A DNA stretch of 64,000 nt. Origin: Halobacteriovoraceae bacterium (lineage in GTDB: Bacteria > Bdellovibrionota > Bacteriovoracia > Bacteriovoracales > Bacteriovoracaceae). Both the position numbers and the translations under genes were made by a program. Under the pieces are notes generated by a model, which was not told the DNA's origin, ran no database searches, and saw only the letters and a program-made list of their open reading frames with translations. Positions 52,206-61,142 of this stretch are shown one piece after another (the stretch's first letter is position 1; each line of letters begins with the position of its first letter). The stretch lies in the NCBI GenBank assembly GCA_020635135.1, contig JACKAJ010000015.1, positions 124,001 to 188,000 on the forward strand, written 5' to 3'.

Positions 52206-53332
52206 ATGCATTTCACAAAGAATTAAGCGAACAAGTTCACAAATATTGTTCTGATAAAATTTGGCCATTGATGGAAGAAGATGACGAAAAAGAAATCTTC
52301 AGGCCAGAGCTATTTCATGGACTTGGTGAACTAGGACTTTGTGGCATCCCTATTCCCTCTCAATATGGTGGGGCTGAACTCAAATACCACGACTTGTGTA
52401 TCGTTCTCTCAATTATTGCCGGCTACTCAGTTCCCTACGCCGTGACGGTTTCAGTTTCAACCATGGTTCAAGGTATTTTACTAGAATTTGGATCTGAAAA
52501 ACAAAAAGCAAAATATCTCCCTGAACTCGCTGAGGGCAAGGCCATTGCCTCTTTTGCTTTTTCGGAATCCCACGCAGGTTCCGATGCCGCTTCTATGAAA
52601 ACCACTGCTAAGAAAACCAAAGGCGGCTACATTCTCAATGGATCAAAAATGTGGATTAGCTCCGCAGGCTATTCAAAGACTTATGTGGTGATGGCGCGGA
52701 CGGGAGCCGAAGGCTCTAAAGGAATATCCGCTTTTATTGTCGAAGATGGGATGGAGGGCTTTAGCATTGGAAAACGCGAAAAAAAAATGGGTTGGAGAAC
52801 TTCGGCGACCTGTGAAATTCTCTTCGAAAATTGCTTCGTCCCAGAGGAAAATCTTATAGGAATTGAAGGGCAAGGATTCAAGATTGCCCTTTCTGGTTTG
52901 AATAAAGGGAGAATCACAATCGCGGCCATTTCTATAGGGCTCGCTGAAAAGGCCATCGACGTGGCCACTCGCTATGCTCTTGAGCGAGAACAATTTGGCA
53001 AGGCCATCTACAGTTTTCAAGGACTGCAATTTATGATCGCTGAAAATGCCACAGAGATTGAAGCAGCCCGCAGTTTAATGGAAAAAGCTTGTGAGAATTA
53101 CGATAACAATAACATCAATATAAAAATTGCGGCCATGGCCAAGCTCAAAGCTACTGATGTTGCTATGAAGGCCACCACTGATGCTGTCCAAATCCTTGGC
53201 GGAGTTGGTTACACCAAAGAATATCCAGTTGAGCGCTTTATGAGAGACGCCAAGGTTTTACAAATTGTAGAGGGGACAAATCAAATCCAAAAGGTTATTA
53301 TCGCGCGTGAAATGAAAAACGAACGCACTTGA
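52202..53332 (+). CDS. Acyl-CoA dehydrogenase, short/medium-chain type
   Basis: 376 residues. Seen: GLCGIPIPSQYGGAEL, SFAFSESHAGSDAASM, KMWISSAGYSKTYVVMART, KMGWRTSATCEILFENC, QILGGVGYTKEYPVERFMRD and the catalytic glutamate in VEGTNQIQ. The different position of the catalytic base suggests a substrate range distinct from the first dehydrogenase. Translationally coupled to it (ATGA overlap), and 12 bp ahead of pgi. The electron acceptor ETF is not encoded in this window. Confidence 0.88.
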   Translation: MNAFHKELSEQVHKYCSDKIWPLMEEDDEKEIFRPELFHGLGELGLCGIPIPSQYGGAELKYHDLCIVLSIIAGYSVPYAVTVSVSTMVQGILLEFGSEKQKAKYLPELAEGKAIASFAFSESHAGSDAASMKTTAKKTKGGYILNGSKMWISSAGYSKTYVVMARTGAEGSKGISAFIVEDGMEGFSIGKREKKMGWRTSATCEILFENCFVPEENLIGIEGQGFKIALSGLNKGRITIAAISIGLAEKAIDVATRYALEREQFGKAIYSFQGLQFMIAENATEIEAARSLMEKACENYDNNNINIKIAAMAKLKATDVAMKATTDAVQILGGVGYTKEYPVERFMRDAKVLQIVEGTNQIQKVIIAREMKNERT

Positions 53333-53344
53333 TAAGGACCTTTC

Positions 53345-54589
53345 ATGATTGTATTGCCTTCCCACGTCGAAAAAAATTTCTCTGACGAGCAAATTCAAAA
53401 ACAGCAAAATTACTTACAAGATTTTTTAAAAAATAATCCCCGCAGCGATTTTATGAAATTCCCAGATGAAAATCGAAATTTAAGAAAAGAAATCGCAAAA
53501 AATTTTTCAACCAAAAAATATTTTATTCACGTTGGGCTTGGTGGAAGCTCTCTCGGAGCAGAAACTCTCGTTCGCGCCCTTTATAGTGAAGCAAAAGAAA
53601 AGAGAAAATTCTTTTTTTTAAATAATATCGACTCTGATGAAGTGGATGAAATTCTCTCGCAAATTGAATGGGAAAAATCTCTTTTTTATTTTGTTTCCAA
53701 ATCTGGGGCTACACTCGAAACCATGGCACTCATGTGTGTCATCGATAAAAAACTTCAGGAAAATATAGGAGATAACTATCGCCGCGAAGATTATTTTGTT
53801 TTTTGTAGTGATCCCAAGAAAGGCTACATGCGAGAACTCTCAAGCCAGTGGAATGTACCCTGTCTCGATGTTCCAGAAAATATTGGTGGCCGCTATAGCG
53901 CTCTTACAGACGTTGGTCTTTTTCCCTGTGAAATGGCCGGAATTGATACAGATGCCATTATCAAAGCCCGCGACCAACTCTATACAAAACTTGTAAGTGG
54001 AAACTCTCGCGAACTCGCCGAACTCAGTTTGATAACTCACCACTATTTTGTGAACAATAATGTCGATCAAACAGTCTTTATGCCTTATTCAAGCAAACTG
54101 AAATACTTATCCCTGTGGTTTGTGCAACTTTGGGCAGAAAGTTTAGGTAAAAAAAGAGGATCGATGCGCACTGGTCTCACCCCTCTTTTTGCCTATGGCC
54201 CTACTGATCAGCACTCGCAAATGCAACTTTTTATGGATGGGCCTCGCAATAAATTTCTCTACTTTGTGGAAGTAGAAAACACCAAAACCCAGCTTTCAAT
54301 CCAAACAGAACTTACCCACAAAAATACGCTCATGATGAACAATAAGGATCTTCACCGAGTCTTGAGTGCTGAACTGAAAGGTTCACGAGATGCTTTGGCC
54401 CAGAATGAAGTCCCCTTTGCTAGCTTTAAACTGGATAAAATCGGAGAAAAAAGCCTTACGGAACTTATGCTCTCCATTGCAAATTTAACGGTGTTGGTGG
54501 CAAACTTGCTAGAAATTGACCCATTTGATCAACCAGGAGTTGAGCTAGGAAAGGTCTTAAGTGCCCAATACCTGGAGAAATCTCGATAA
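53345..54589 (+). CDS. pgi: Glucose-6-phosphate isomerase
   Basis: 414 residues, the shorter bacterial type (E. coli 549). Interconverts glucose-6-phosphate and fructose-6-phosphate. Seen: HVGLGGSSLGAETLV, FVSKSGATLETM (sugar phosphate site), PENIGGRYSALTDVGLFP, and GPTDQHSQMQLFMDGP with the late catalytic region. AAGGA lies six bases before the ATG. It follows the acyl-CoA dehydrogenases by 12 bp, probably one transcript. Confidence 0.93.
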   Translation: MIVLPSHVEKNFSDEQIQKQQNYLQDFLKNNPRSDFMKFPDENRNLRKEIAKNFSTKKYFIHVGLGGSSLGAETLVRALYSEAKEKRKFFFLNNIDSDEVDEILSQIEWEKSLFYFVSKSGATLETMALMCVIDKKLQENIGDNYRREDYFVFCSDPKKGYMRELSSQWNVPCLDVPENIGGRYSALTDVGLFPCEMAGIDTDAIIKARDQLYTKLVSGNSRELAELSLITHHYFVNNNVDQTVFMPYSSKLKYLSLWFVQLWAESLGKKRGSMRTGLTPLFAYGPTDQHSQMQLFMDGPRNKFLYFVEVENTKTQLSIQTELTHKNTLMMNNKDLHRVLSAELKGSRDALAQNEVPFASFKLDKIGEKSLTELMLSIANLTVLVANLLEIDPFDQPGVELGKVLSAQYLEKSR

Positions 54590-54604
54590 ATCGTCACTAC
54601 CGTA

Positions 54605-54633
54605 TTGAATTTATTAACTTCAGAAGATAGAAT
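54605..54633 (+). promoter_or_regulatory. Sigma-70-like promoter, near-leaderless
   Basis: TTGAAT, 17-bp spacer, TAGAAT. The predicted start (about 54640) lies just before the ATG at 54643, which has no Shine-Dalgarno sequence, so the mRNA may be leaderless. Confidence 0.4.
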
Positions 54634-54642
54634 TTTTTAAGT

Positions 54643-55563
54643 ATGGCCGATGATAACTCAACCTTAGTTATTACAAATATTTACGAAGCACTTAAAGCTA
54701 CAGATAAAGAAGCCAGTGCTCGTCCCGCCTGCCTGTTAGTGGTAGGAGGAGAGCTCAATGGAACGCTCTTTGATCTCATACCTGGAAAAATGAGTGTCGG
54801 GAGAAGCCCTAGCAATACTGTTTCACTCGAATTTCAGGGTATTTCTCGCCATCACTTTGAAATCGATACCACTCCGCATGGAGAGGAAACGCGATCAAAA
54901 ATCATAGATCTCGGATCCAGCAACGGAACTTTTGTTAATAATGCTCGTATCGCCGAGTCTATGGTCTTGAAGAAAAACGATATCATAAAGATTGGAACCA
55001 TTGCTTTTAAATATCTTCCCAAGGGTGATCCTGAGCGTCTCACCTACGATAAACTTCACGAAGACGCCAATACTGATGGACTTACTAAATGTTTTAATAA
55101 AACATTTTTTAACAATGCTCTCGATTTAGAAGTTAAAAAATCCAAAGTCACTGGTGACCCCTTGAGTTTGATCATTTTTGATCTCGATTACTTCAAAAAG
55201 CTCAATGATAAATATGGTCATGATGCTGGAGATTTTGTTTTAAAAGAAATGGCCAATATTATTCGCGCCCACGGAATACGAGAAGGCGACATCTTCGCAC
55301 GTTACGGTGGTGAAGAGTTTGTAGTCCTTTTACCTCGAACGAATCTTAAACATAGTTTTGAGATTGCAGAGCGCTTGCGCAGAATGATTGAAGGGCATTC
55401 ATTTATCTACGAAACACAAAAACTCCCAGTCACCGCTTCTATCGGTGTTGCCGACTATCGTCAGGGAATTCACTGCGGAACTGATCTTTTTAAAAGGGCC
55501 GATCAAGCGGTTTATGCCTCTAAAGAGGGTGGGCGGAATCAAGTTAATTTCTATAAAGGATAG
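54643..55563 (+). CDS. FHA-GGDEF diguanylate cyclase, DgcB-like
   Basis: 306 residues: short tail, FHA domain (~residues 30-125) and GGDEF domain (~140-305). FHA residues for phosphothreonine binding are present (G53-R54, S68-R69-x-H71, N94-G95). The cyclase has intact GGEEF (222-226) and an RxxD inhibitory site (Arg213-Asp216) five residues before it, so it should make c-di-GMP with feedback. The layout matches Bdellovibrio DgcB, needed for prey invasion, in which the FHA domain reads a phosphothreonine in the protein's own N-terminal tail. This tail has Thr7 and Thr11 (STLVIT). Cytosolic. A Hanks-type kinase lies 3.6 kb downstream. Confidence 0.9.
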   Translation: MADDNSTLVITNIYEALKATDKEASARPACLLVVGGELNGTLFDLIPGKMSVGRSPSNTVSLEFQGISRHHFEIDTTPHGEETRSKIIDLGSSNGTFVNNARIAESMVLKKNDIIKIGTIAFKYLPKGDPERLTYDKLHEDANTDGLTKCFNKTFFNNALDLEVKKSKVTGDPLSLIIFDLDYFKKLNDKYGHDAGDFVLKEMANIIRAHGIREGDIFARYGGEEFVVLLPRTNLKHSFEIAERLRRMIEGHSFIYETQKLPVTASIGVADYRQGIHCGTDLFKRADQAVYASKEGGRNQVNFYKG

Positions 55564-55679
55564 AAAACCGTACATAAATATCTCATCTTCTACATCATGA
55601 TCAAAAGCATCTCTTTGCGACGTGCTAAGAAAAAATGGCTTCTTGATTAATCTATCCAAGTAACGTACCTATAACATTA

Positions 55680-57224
55680 ATGGAAATACCAAACACTGGG
55701 GAAGCGGTCCACAAAATCAACTTGCTCCCCGAGCACGTTATCGATCAGATAAAAGCTGGGGAAGTTATCGACTCCACGGCCGGGCTTCTTAAAGAACTCT
55801 TAGAAAACAGTATCGATGCCGGGGCTACTCGCATTGAAATTCATCTTATCAATAATGGTCTCGATTTTTTAAGCTTTAAAGACAATGGCCATGGAATGGA
55901 TTTCGATGATCTCCCCTGGGCCTTTGCAAGACACGCAACAAGTAAAATTTCAAAATTTGAAGACCTCTATCATTTGCACAGTTATGGTTTTCGAGGAGAG
56001 GCCCTAGCAAGTCTCGCCAGTGTCGCTAAAGTGAGTTGCACAACGACCAATTCACAAATGTCGAGCTCACGAATTGTCATCGAAGGGGGGCACACCCATG
56101 TCCATGAAAAACTATCCTATTCCCAATCACAAAGTGGAACGGAATTAGTGATTAAGGATTTGTTTTTTAACACACCAGTGCGTTTAAAATTTCTTTCACA
56201 TCAAAAGTCTGAAAAAAATAAAATCAAAAAAATGATTCAAAACTCTATTCTCTCTCAACCCCAGGTGGAATTTCATATCAAATGGGATGACAAAGATAAA
56301 AAAGTGATCTCTCCCTCAACGAGTTTGAAAGAGCGTTTCCTCAATCTCTACAATGAAAAGAGCGATGAAAATCTTATCGAAAGAGAGCAAAGTTTCGAAG
56401 ATATGAGACTTCATTTTTATTTTATAGAAAGTGAAAAGAGCTCCGCTCTCCAACAAATTTATGTGAATTCCAGACCCATCGAAGATGAAAAACTTCGGAA
56501 TACTTTGAATTTTTTTATCAACGAAACTTATCAATCTAAAAAATTCCCTTGGATTTTGTGGTTAGAGCTCCCAAGTTATAAAGTGGATTTCAATGTTCAT
56601 CCTAAAAAAACTCAAGTGAAATTTTTTCAAGATTCTCTAGTTCGTTCATTTATGTCTCAATCTGTGAAAAAGGCGCTCTCAAAAGCAACTCAGCCTAAAC
56701 ACCAGGGAAATTTCATGGGATCACCTGAACAGCATCCCAGTTTTTGTTCCCCTTCAAGTCTCTCATCAGAAGATAAAATACAGACGCAATATAATAGAGT
56801 AATTTTTCAATGGAACAACACTCAATTTCTCATTCAACATGAAAATAAACTTTACGGGACCACATCAAAAACACTGATAGAAACCCTTTTAACTCTCAAT
56901 TCTCAACATTCAAGTGCAATTATTCCTCTCCTTATTTCTGAACCTTTGCAAATTCCTACCTCTGCTGTGGAAAAATTGCAAAGCTTTGGCTTCGAACTTT
57001 CATCAATAGACAATCAAGGAGATTACACTCTTAGAAGCTACCCTGAAATCTTTAGTGATTTACCTTTAAAGATTTTGCTCGAAAAACTTGCAGTTAATGA
57101 ACTTCATCAAGTCCCGCTCCCCGAATCTAGTGTTGATAAAATATTAAGTAAGTTTGAGTTTAATACTTTCGTTGAAAATAATGCCTTTCATGAAATTAAT
57201 CCTAATGAAATATTTTACTCATGA
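55680..57224 (+). CDS. mutL: DNA mismatch repair protein MutL
   Basis: 514 residues. GHKL ATPase N-terminus: LPEHVIDQIKAGEVI, LKELLENSIDAGAT (metal-binding Asn), DNGHGM, RHATSKI and SYGFRGEAL, followed by the transducer domain with NSRPIED and DFNVHPKKTQVKF. The C-terminal domain is short (~120 residues) and shows no DQHAxxExxxxE endonuclease motif, so this MutL seems to lack nuclease activity, as in E. coli. MutS is not in the window. No ribosome site before ATG 55680. Four-base overlap with miaA. Confidence 0.92.
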   Translation: MEIPNTGEAVHKINLLPEHVIDQIKAGEVIDSTAGLLKELLENSIDAGATRIEIHLINNGLDFLSFKDNGHGMDFDDLPWAFARHATSKISKFEDLYHLHSYGFRGEALASLASVAKVSCTTTNSQMSSSRIVIEGGHTHVHEKLSYSQSQSGTELVIKDLFFNTPVRLKFLSHQKSEKNKIKKMIQNSILSQPQVEFHIKWDDKDKKVISPSTSLKERFLNLYNEKSDENLIEREQSFEDMRLHFYFIESEKSSALQQIYVNSRPIEDEKLRNTLNFFINETYQSKKFPWILWLELPSYKVDFNVHPKKTQVKFFQDSLVRSFMSQSVKKALSKATQPKHQGNFMGSPEQHPSFCSPSSLSSEDKIQTQYNRVIFQWNNTQFLIQHENKLYGTTSKTLIETLLTLNSQHSSAIIPLLISEPLQIPTSAVEKLQSFGFELSSIDNQGDYTLRSYPEIFSDLPLKILLEKLAVNELHQVPLPESSVDKILSKFEFNTFVENNAFHEINPNEIFYS

Positions 57225-58174
57225 TTGATGAAAAACGCGTTCTCATTATCTCTGGACCAACAGCGACCGGAAAAACTCATTTGAGCATAGAAACAGCTCA
57301 AAAATATGATGCCGAAATCGTCAATTTTGATTCTTTACTCTTTTACAATGAACTCAATATCGGAGTGGCAAAGCCTACTCTTGAAGAACTCTCCAGTGTC
57401 CCTCACCACATGGTTTCTATTGCTAGCATTGCAAAACCCTATAACGCTGCCATGTACATGGAACAAACAATTCCCCTTATTAATGAGATTCATGGAAGAA
57501 ATAGGCCGGTGATCTTAGTGGGTGGAAGCGGATTTTATCTTCAGGCTATCCTTCAAGGAATGTACAACTCCCCGACAACGCCTTTGGAAACTCTTGAAAA
57601 GTCGAACCAGCTCTACGAAGATAAAGGGATTGAACCCTTTAGAGAAATTCTTAAATCCCATGATCCCTTAAGTTTTGACCGTTACCATGAAAATGATCAC
57701 TACCGTACCCGAAGAGCTGTTGAACATTTTTGGACAACTGGAGAAGCATTTTCTTCTTCGAGAGAAGTCAAAGAAGTTGAAAATCGTGAGAAAGCACAGT
57801 GGCCCAGCGAGCGTTATCATTGGAAGACTCACCACATCTATCTCAATATTCCCAAAGATGAACACTATAGTATTATCTTAGAACGTACAAAGTCGATGAT
57901 CCAGCAAGGACTAATCCAAGAAGTCAAAAATCTATTGAAAAAATATACTGGTCTCGAAAAACCTCTCCAATCAATTGGCTATAAACAAACTATTCAATTT
58001 TTGAGAGGGGAAATAGCCACTGAAGAAGAACTTGTGGAAAAAATATTTATTGCTACGCGAAGATTAGCCAAATCTCAAAGAACATGGTTTAACAAAAGAA
58101 AGAAAAACGAATATAATCCTCTTAAAGATAAAAGCGAACTGCTGAACTCCATTTCGAAGTTTATGCAAGGCTAG
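57221..58174 (+). CDS. miaA: tRNA dimethylallyltransferase
   Basis: 317 residues. Adds the dimethylallyl group to A37 of tRNAs reading UNN codons. Seen: P-loop SGPTATGKTHLS, NFDSLLFYNELNIGVAKP (the usual aspartate-serine-x-Q segment has DSLLFY), HHMVSI, VGGSGFYLQAIL and RRAVEHFW. KPLQSIGYKQ is also typical. Its ATG overlaps the mutL stop, a mutL-miaA linkage common in proteobacteria. Confidence 0.93.
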   Translation: MIDEKRVLIISGPTATGKTHLSIETAQKYDAEIVNFDSLLFYNELNIGVAKPTLEELSSVPHHMVSIASIAKPYNAAMYMEQTIPLINEIHGRNRPVILVGGSGFYLQAILQGMYNSPTTPLETLEKSNQLYEDKGIEPFREILKSHDPLSFDRYHENDHYRTRRAVEHFWTTGEAFSSSREVKEVENREKAQWPSERYHWKTHHIYLNIPKDEHYSIILERTKSMIQQGLIQEVKNLLKKYTGLEKPLQSIGYKQTIQFLRGEIATEEELVEKIFIATRRLAKSQRTWFNKRKKNEYNPLKDKSELLNSISKFMQG

Positions 58175-58188
58175 TACTAGAAAAAATT

Positions 58189-59052
58189 ATGAACAATAGA
58201 AATAGAATTCGTGTTCTCGTCGTCTCAGATGGAACTGGGAAAACCGCTAAAGATTTAGTGCGGGCTGGAGTCTCGCAATTTAAAAATAAAGATGTCGTCT
58301 TTACGACAAAAAAAAATATAAGAAGTATTGATCAAGTTGATGAAATTTTTATTCATGCCTCTTCAAGTTACGACGCCATTGCTTACACAATCGTTGATTC
58401 TAAAGTGAGAGAGTATTTCCAACAAGAATCACAAAACTATCCCATTGAAGTCATCGATATCATGGGCCCCGTACTCAATGCTTTTGAAAAAACTTTTGAT
58501 GAAAAGCCTCAATATCGGCCCGGTCTCATGAGAAATACTGATACCAACTACTTTAGTAAAATTTCAGCCATGGAATTCACACTAAGACACGATAATGGTC
58601 AACACTTAGAAACTCTTCAAGAAGCAGATATTATTTTGGTAGGGATTTCAAGAACATCAAAGACCCCTCTTTCAGTAGTGCTCTCGTTGGAAGGGCTCAA
58701 AGTCGTCAACATTCCTATTGAATATAAAAAAAGTTTGCCAGAAATTCTTTTTGAAATAGACCAGCGGAAGATCATTGGTTTAACTATTCAGGCGGAATCT
58801 TTGCAAGAAATTCGCCGCAATCGAGTGCTAAAAAACGAAAGAACTCAGAGTGAAAAACTCAAGAACTATACTGATCTGGAAAGAATTAACAAAGAAATTG
58901 CCTGGGCCTCAGACATCTTTAAAGACAATGAGATGTGGCCAGTTTTCGATATCACTAATAAATCCCTAGAGGAAATAGCTGCTGAGATCTATAAGTTATT
59001 GGAAATGAGAAGGGCGAACCTCGAAAAACAAAGTTTGCGTTTCAAAAGATAG
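58189..59052 (+). CDS. Pyruvate, water/phosphate dikinase regulatory protein (PSRP/DUF299)
   Basis: 287 residues of the bifunctional kinase/pyrophosphorylase family that switches PEP synthase (PpsA) or pyruvate phosphate dikinase on and off through a threonine phosphate. Seen: VVSDGTGKTAKDL, the P-loop-like VGISRTSKTPLS, PIEVIDIMGPVLNAFE and HDNGQHLE. The C-terminal RRNRV and later helix fit the family. It follows miaA by 14 bp. The target enzyme is not in the window. Confidence 0.9.
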   Translation: MNNRNRIRVLVVSDGTGKTAKDLVRAGVSQFKNKDVVFTTKKNIRSIDQVDEIFIHASSSYDAIAYTIVDSKVREYFQQESQNYPIEVIDIMGPVLNAFEKTFDEKPQYRPGLMRNTDTNYFSKISAMEFTLRHDNGQHLETLQEADIILVGISRTSKTPLSVVLSLEGLKVVNIPIEYKKSLPEILFEIDQRKIIGLTIQAESLQEIRRNRVLKNERTQSEKLKNYTDLERINKEIAWASDIFKDNEMWPVFDITNKSLEEIAAEIYKLLEMRRANLEKQSLRFKR

Positions 59053-59126
59053 AACTTTTCTTGATAATTTATCTCCTTTATTTTCATTTTAAAGCCTGCC
59101 CTATATTTCATCTGAGCTTTTGAGTG

Positions 59127-59154
59127 TAAAGTTTGATTGGCACTTGGACGATAA
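59127..59154 (+). promoter_or_regulatory. Sigma-28 (FliA)-like promoter of the Ser/Thr kinase gene
   Basis: TAAAGTTT (exact consensus), 12-bp spacer, GACGATAA (7/8 of GCCGATAA). The spacer is one base longer than the usual 11. Predicted start about 59161, giving a leader of roughly 14 bases that contains TGAGG before ATG 59175. Confidence 0.55.
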
Positions 59155-59174
59155 AATAATGTGAGGTTTTATTA

Positions 59175-61142
59175 ATGTCTGAGATTGAAAAGTTTGATAT
59201 CAAGAGATTTGGGCGCTACCTTCTCTTAGACCATCTTGTCGATGGTGGGATGGCAAAAATCTGTCGCGCTAGGTTTCTTGGTGAACAAGCCAACAAAATT
59301 GTCGCTATCAAAATGATTCAGCAACAATATTCAAAAGATCCAGCTTTCGTTCAAATGTTTAAGGACGAATTGAAAGTTACCTTTGGATTGATACACCCCA
59401 ATATTGCTCAAACATATGACTACGGTGAAGTGGATAAAATTCTCTACACTGCGATGGAATACGTCGATGGGGCCAATCTCAAACAATTCTTGGATCGCTT
59501 AAAGAAAAGAAAATTTGTCTTTCCGGTAGAAATTTCAACTTATATTATCTCGCAAGTTTGTCAGGCACTCTATTATGCCCACACCTTTACAGACAAACTC
59601 ACAGGAAAATCTTATAACATCATCCATAGGGATATCTCTCCTCACAATATCATGATTACCTATGATGGTGCTGTTAAAGTTATTGATTTCGGAATTGCCA
59701 AAGCAGAGACAAATTCCGAGGCCACTCAGGCAGGGACAATCAAAGGAAAACTCTCCTATCTTGCCCCTGAGTATCTCGATGGGTTAGAACTCGATCATCG
59801 CTACGACCAGTTTGCAGTTGGTATTACTCTTTGGGAAATGCTTTGTAGCCGCAAACTATTTACTGCGCCTAACGATCTCGCTGTTTTAAAACAAATTCAA
59901 GCTTGTAAAATTGCAGCTCCTTCGAGTATTAACCCCAATGTTCCTCAAGAGCTCGACGAAATTGTCCTCAAAGCTCTTCAAAAAGATCGCAATTTAAGAT
60001 TTAAAAATATGGATGCTCTCAATAGGGCGTTGGTTCGCTTTCTCTATTCTAAATATCCTGATTTCAATGCCACTGATCTTTCCTTTTTTGCAAAGGAATT
60101 GTTCAAAGAAGACATTAAAGAGGATAGAGACAAACTCAAAGAATATGGGAAAATCGATATCAAACCATTTATCCAAGATTACGAAGAATCCTTCAAGGGA
60201 CTTCCCAAGCATGGTGGAGGTGGAGTCGATCCATCGACTGTAGAGGCCCTCATTGTTACCAAAAAAGAAGGTGTCGTTGAATTGGAGATGGCCGAAGAAG
60301 ATGACAGCCTTAATGTGGAGTTCACAAGAACAACCAGAAGAAATGATTTTCACGAAGTTGTCTCAAAAGAAAATGAGAAAATTCAATCCATGCTTCGCCA
60401 AAACCCGGCCAAAGCTCTCAAGCACGACCTTAGAAATAAAACAGCCATTCGCCGTTACGGTGCTTCTAAGAATCCTACCACTTCTGTTCGCTTTCCTAAA
60501 GATCGTGAAGCAACTCAACCGCTTGTTAAATTTGCACTCATGGCAGCGATTTTAGTTTCAGTATACTATTTTATTCCTGAAGAACTCCAGAATAAAGTCA
60601 TTAGCATGGTGACTGGAAAAGAAGTGGTGCGCGTTCCCGCTAGTAACAAAGATCCTAAGCTTCCCGACGATAAACTCAATGCTGAAGAAGATATTCTCAA
60701 AGTTCAACAGACGGGAACTATCTATTTTGAAAATTATGACCCCACGATGCGCATTAGTATCAATGGAAACTCTGAGCGCTATTCTCCTCTAGGGATTCAG
60801 GTTCCGCTCAATAAAACACTCAATATTACTATTTCTAAAAATGGTTACTCTCCTCATAAAGCTTCAGTGACTCTCAATCCAAAATCTAAAAAATACACAC
60901 TGATTATTCCGCAGCAGTTAGACTACAAAGATGAAGGATTACTGACTTCCAGAAGAAATTACCCCGACGGCACCTTCTTCTACTATGACCTTGATGGAAA
61001 GAAGTATAAAAAGAAACTACCTTTTAAAAATCACCGCATGCCCGCTGGTATTTACGAAGGCCTTATCTATAATAAAGAACAAGGCATCAAGAAAAATATT
61101 ATTATCAAGATTCAAAAAGATAAGCTTCACTATCTCAACTGA
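59175..61142 (+). CDS. Hanks-type Ser/Thr protein kinase with membrane span and PEGA-like domain
   Basis: 655 residues. Kinase domain (~14-295): ATP lysine in VAIKMI (Lys46), HRDISPHN with Asp153 and Asn158, DFGIA (Asp171), and YLAPE. A linker of about 150 residues leads to one membrane span (~449-467, VKFALMAAILVSVYYF). The extracytoplasmic part (~513-655) has a PEGA-like unit (TIYFENYDPTMRISINGN, TISKNGYSPHKASVTL). So the kinase faces the cytoplasm and a sensing or binding domain faces the periplasm. A sigma-28-like promoter precedes it. Candidate partner for the FHA-GGDEF protein; the PP2C at 40539 is a candidate opposing phosphatase. Confidence 0.92.
   Translation: MSEIEKFDIKRFGRYLLLDHLVDGGMAKICRARFLGEQANKIVAIKMIQQQYSKDPAFVQMFKDELKVTFGLIHPNIAQTYDYGEVDKILYTAMEYVDGANLKQFLDRLKKRKFVFPVEISTYIISQVCQALYYAHTFTDKLTGKSYNIIHRDISPHNIMITYDGAVKVIDFGIAKAETNSEATQAGTIKGKLSYLAPEYLDGLELDHRYDQFAVGITLWEMLCSRKLFTAPNDLAVLKQIQACKIAAPSSINPNVPQELDEIVLKALQKDRNLRFKNMDALNRALVRFLYSKYPDFNATDLSFFAKELFKEDIKEDRDKLKEYGKIDIKPFIQDYEESFKGLPKHGGGGVDPSTVEALIVTKKEGVVELEMAEEDDSLNVEFTRTTRRNDFHEVVSKENEKIQSMLRQNPAKALKHDLRNKTAIRRYGASKNPTTSVRFPKDREATQPLVKFALMAAILVSVYYFIPEELQNKVISMVTGKEVVRVPASNKDPKLPDDKLNAEEDILKVQQTGTIYFENYDPTMRISINGNSERYSPLGIQVPLNKTLNITISKNGYSPHKASVTLNPKSKKYTLIIPQQLDYKDEGLLTSRRNYPDGTFFYYDLDGKKYKKKLPFKNHRMPAGIYEGLIYNKEQGIKKNIIIKIQKDKLHYLN

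Noticed and set aside
55564..55679. 17-codon frame starting near 55598 between the FHA-GGDEF gene and mutL
   Set aside because: No ribosome site, very short, no other support. The 116-bp gap shows nothing I can defend.
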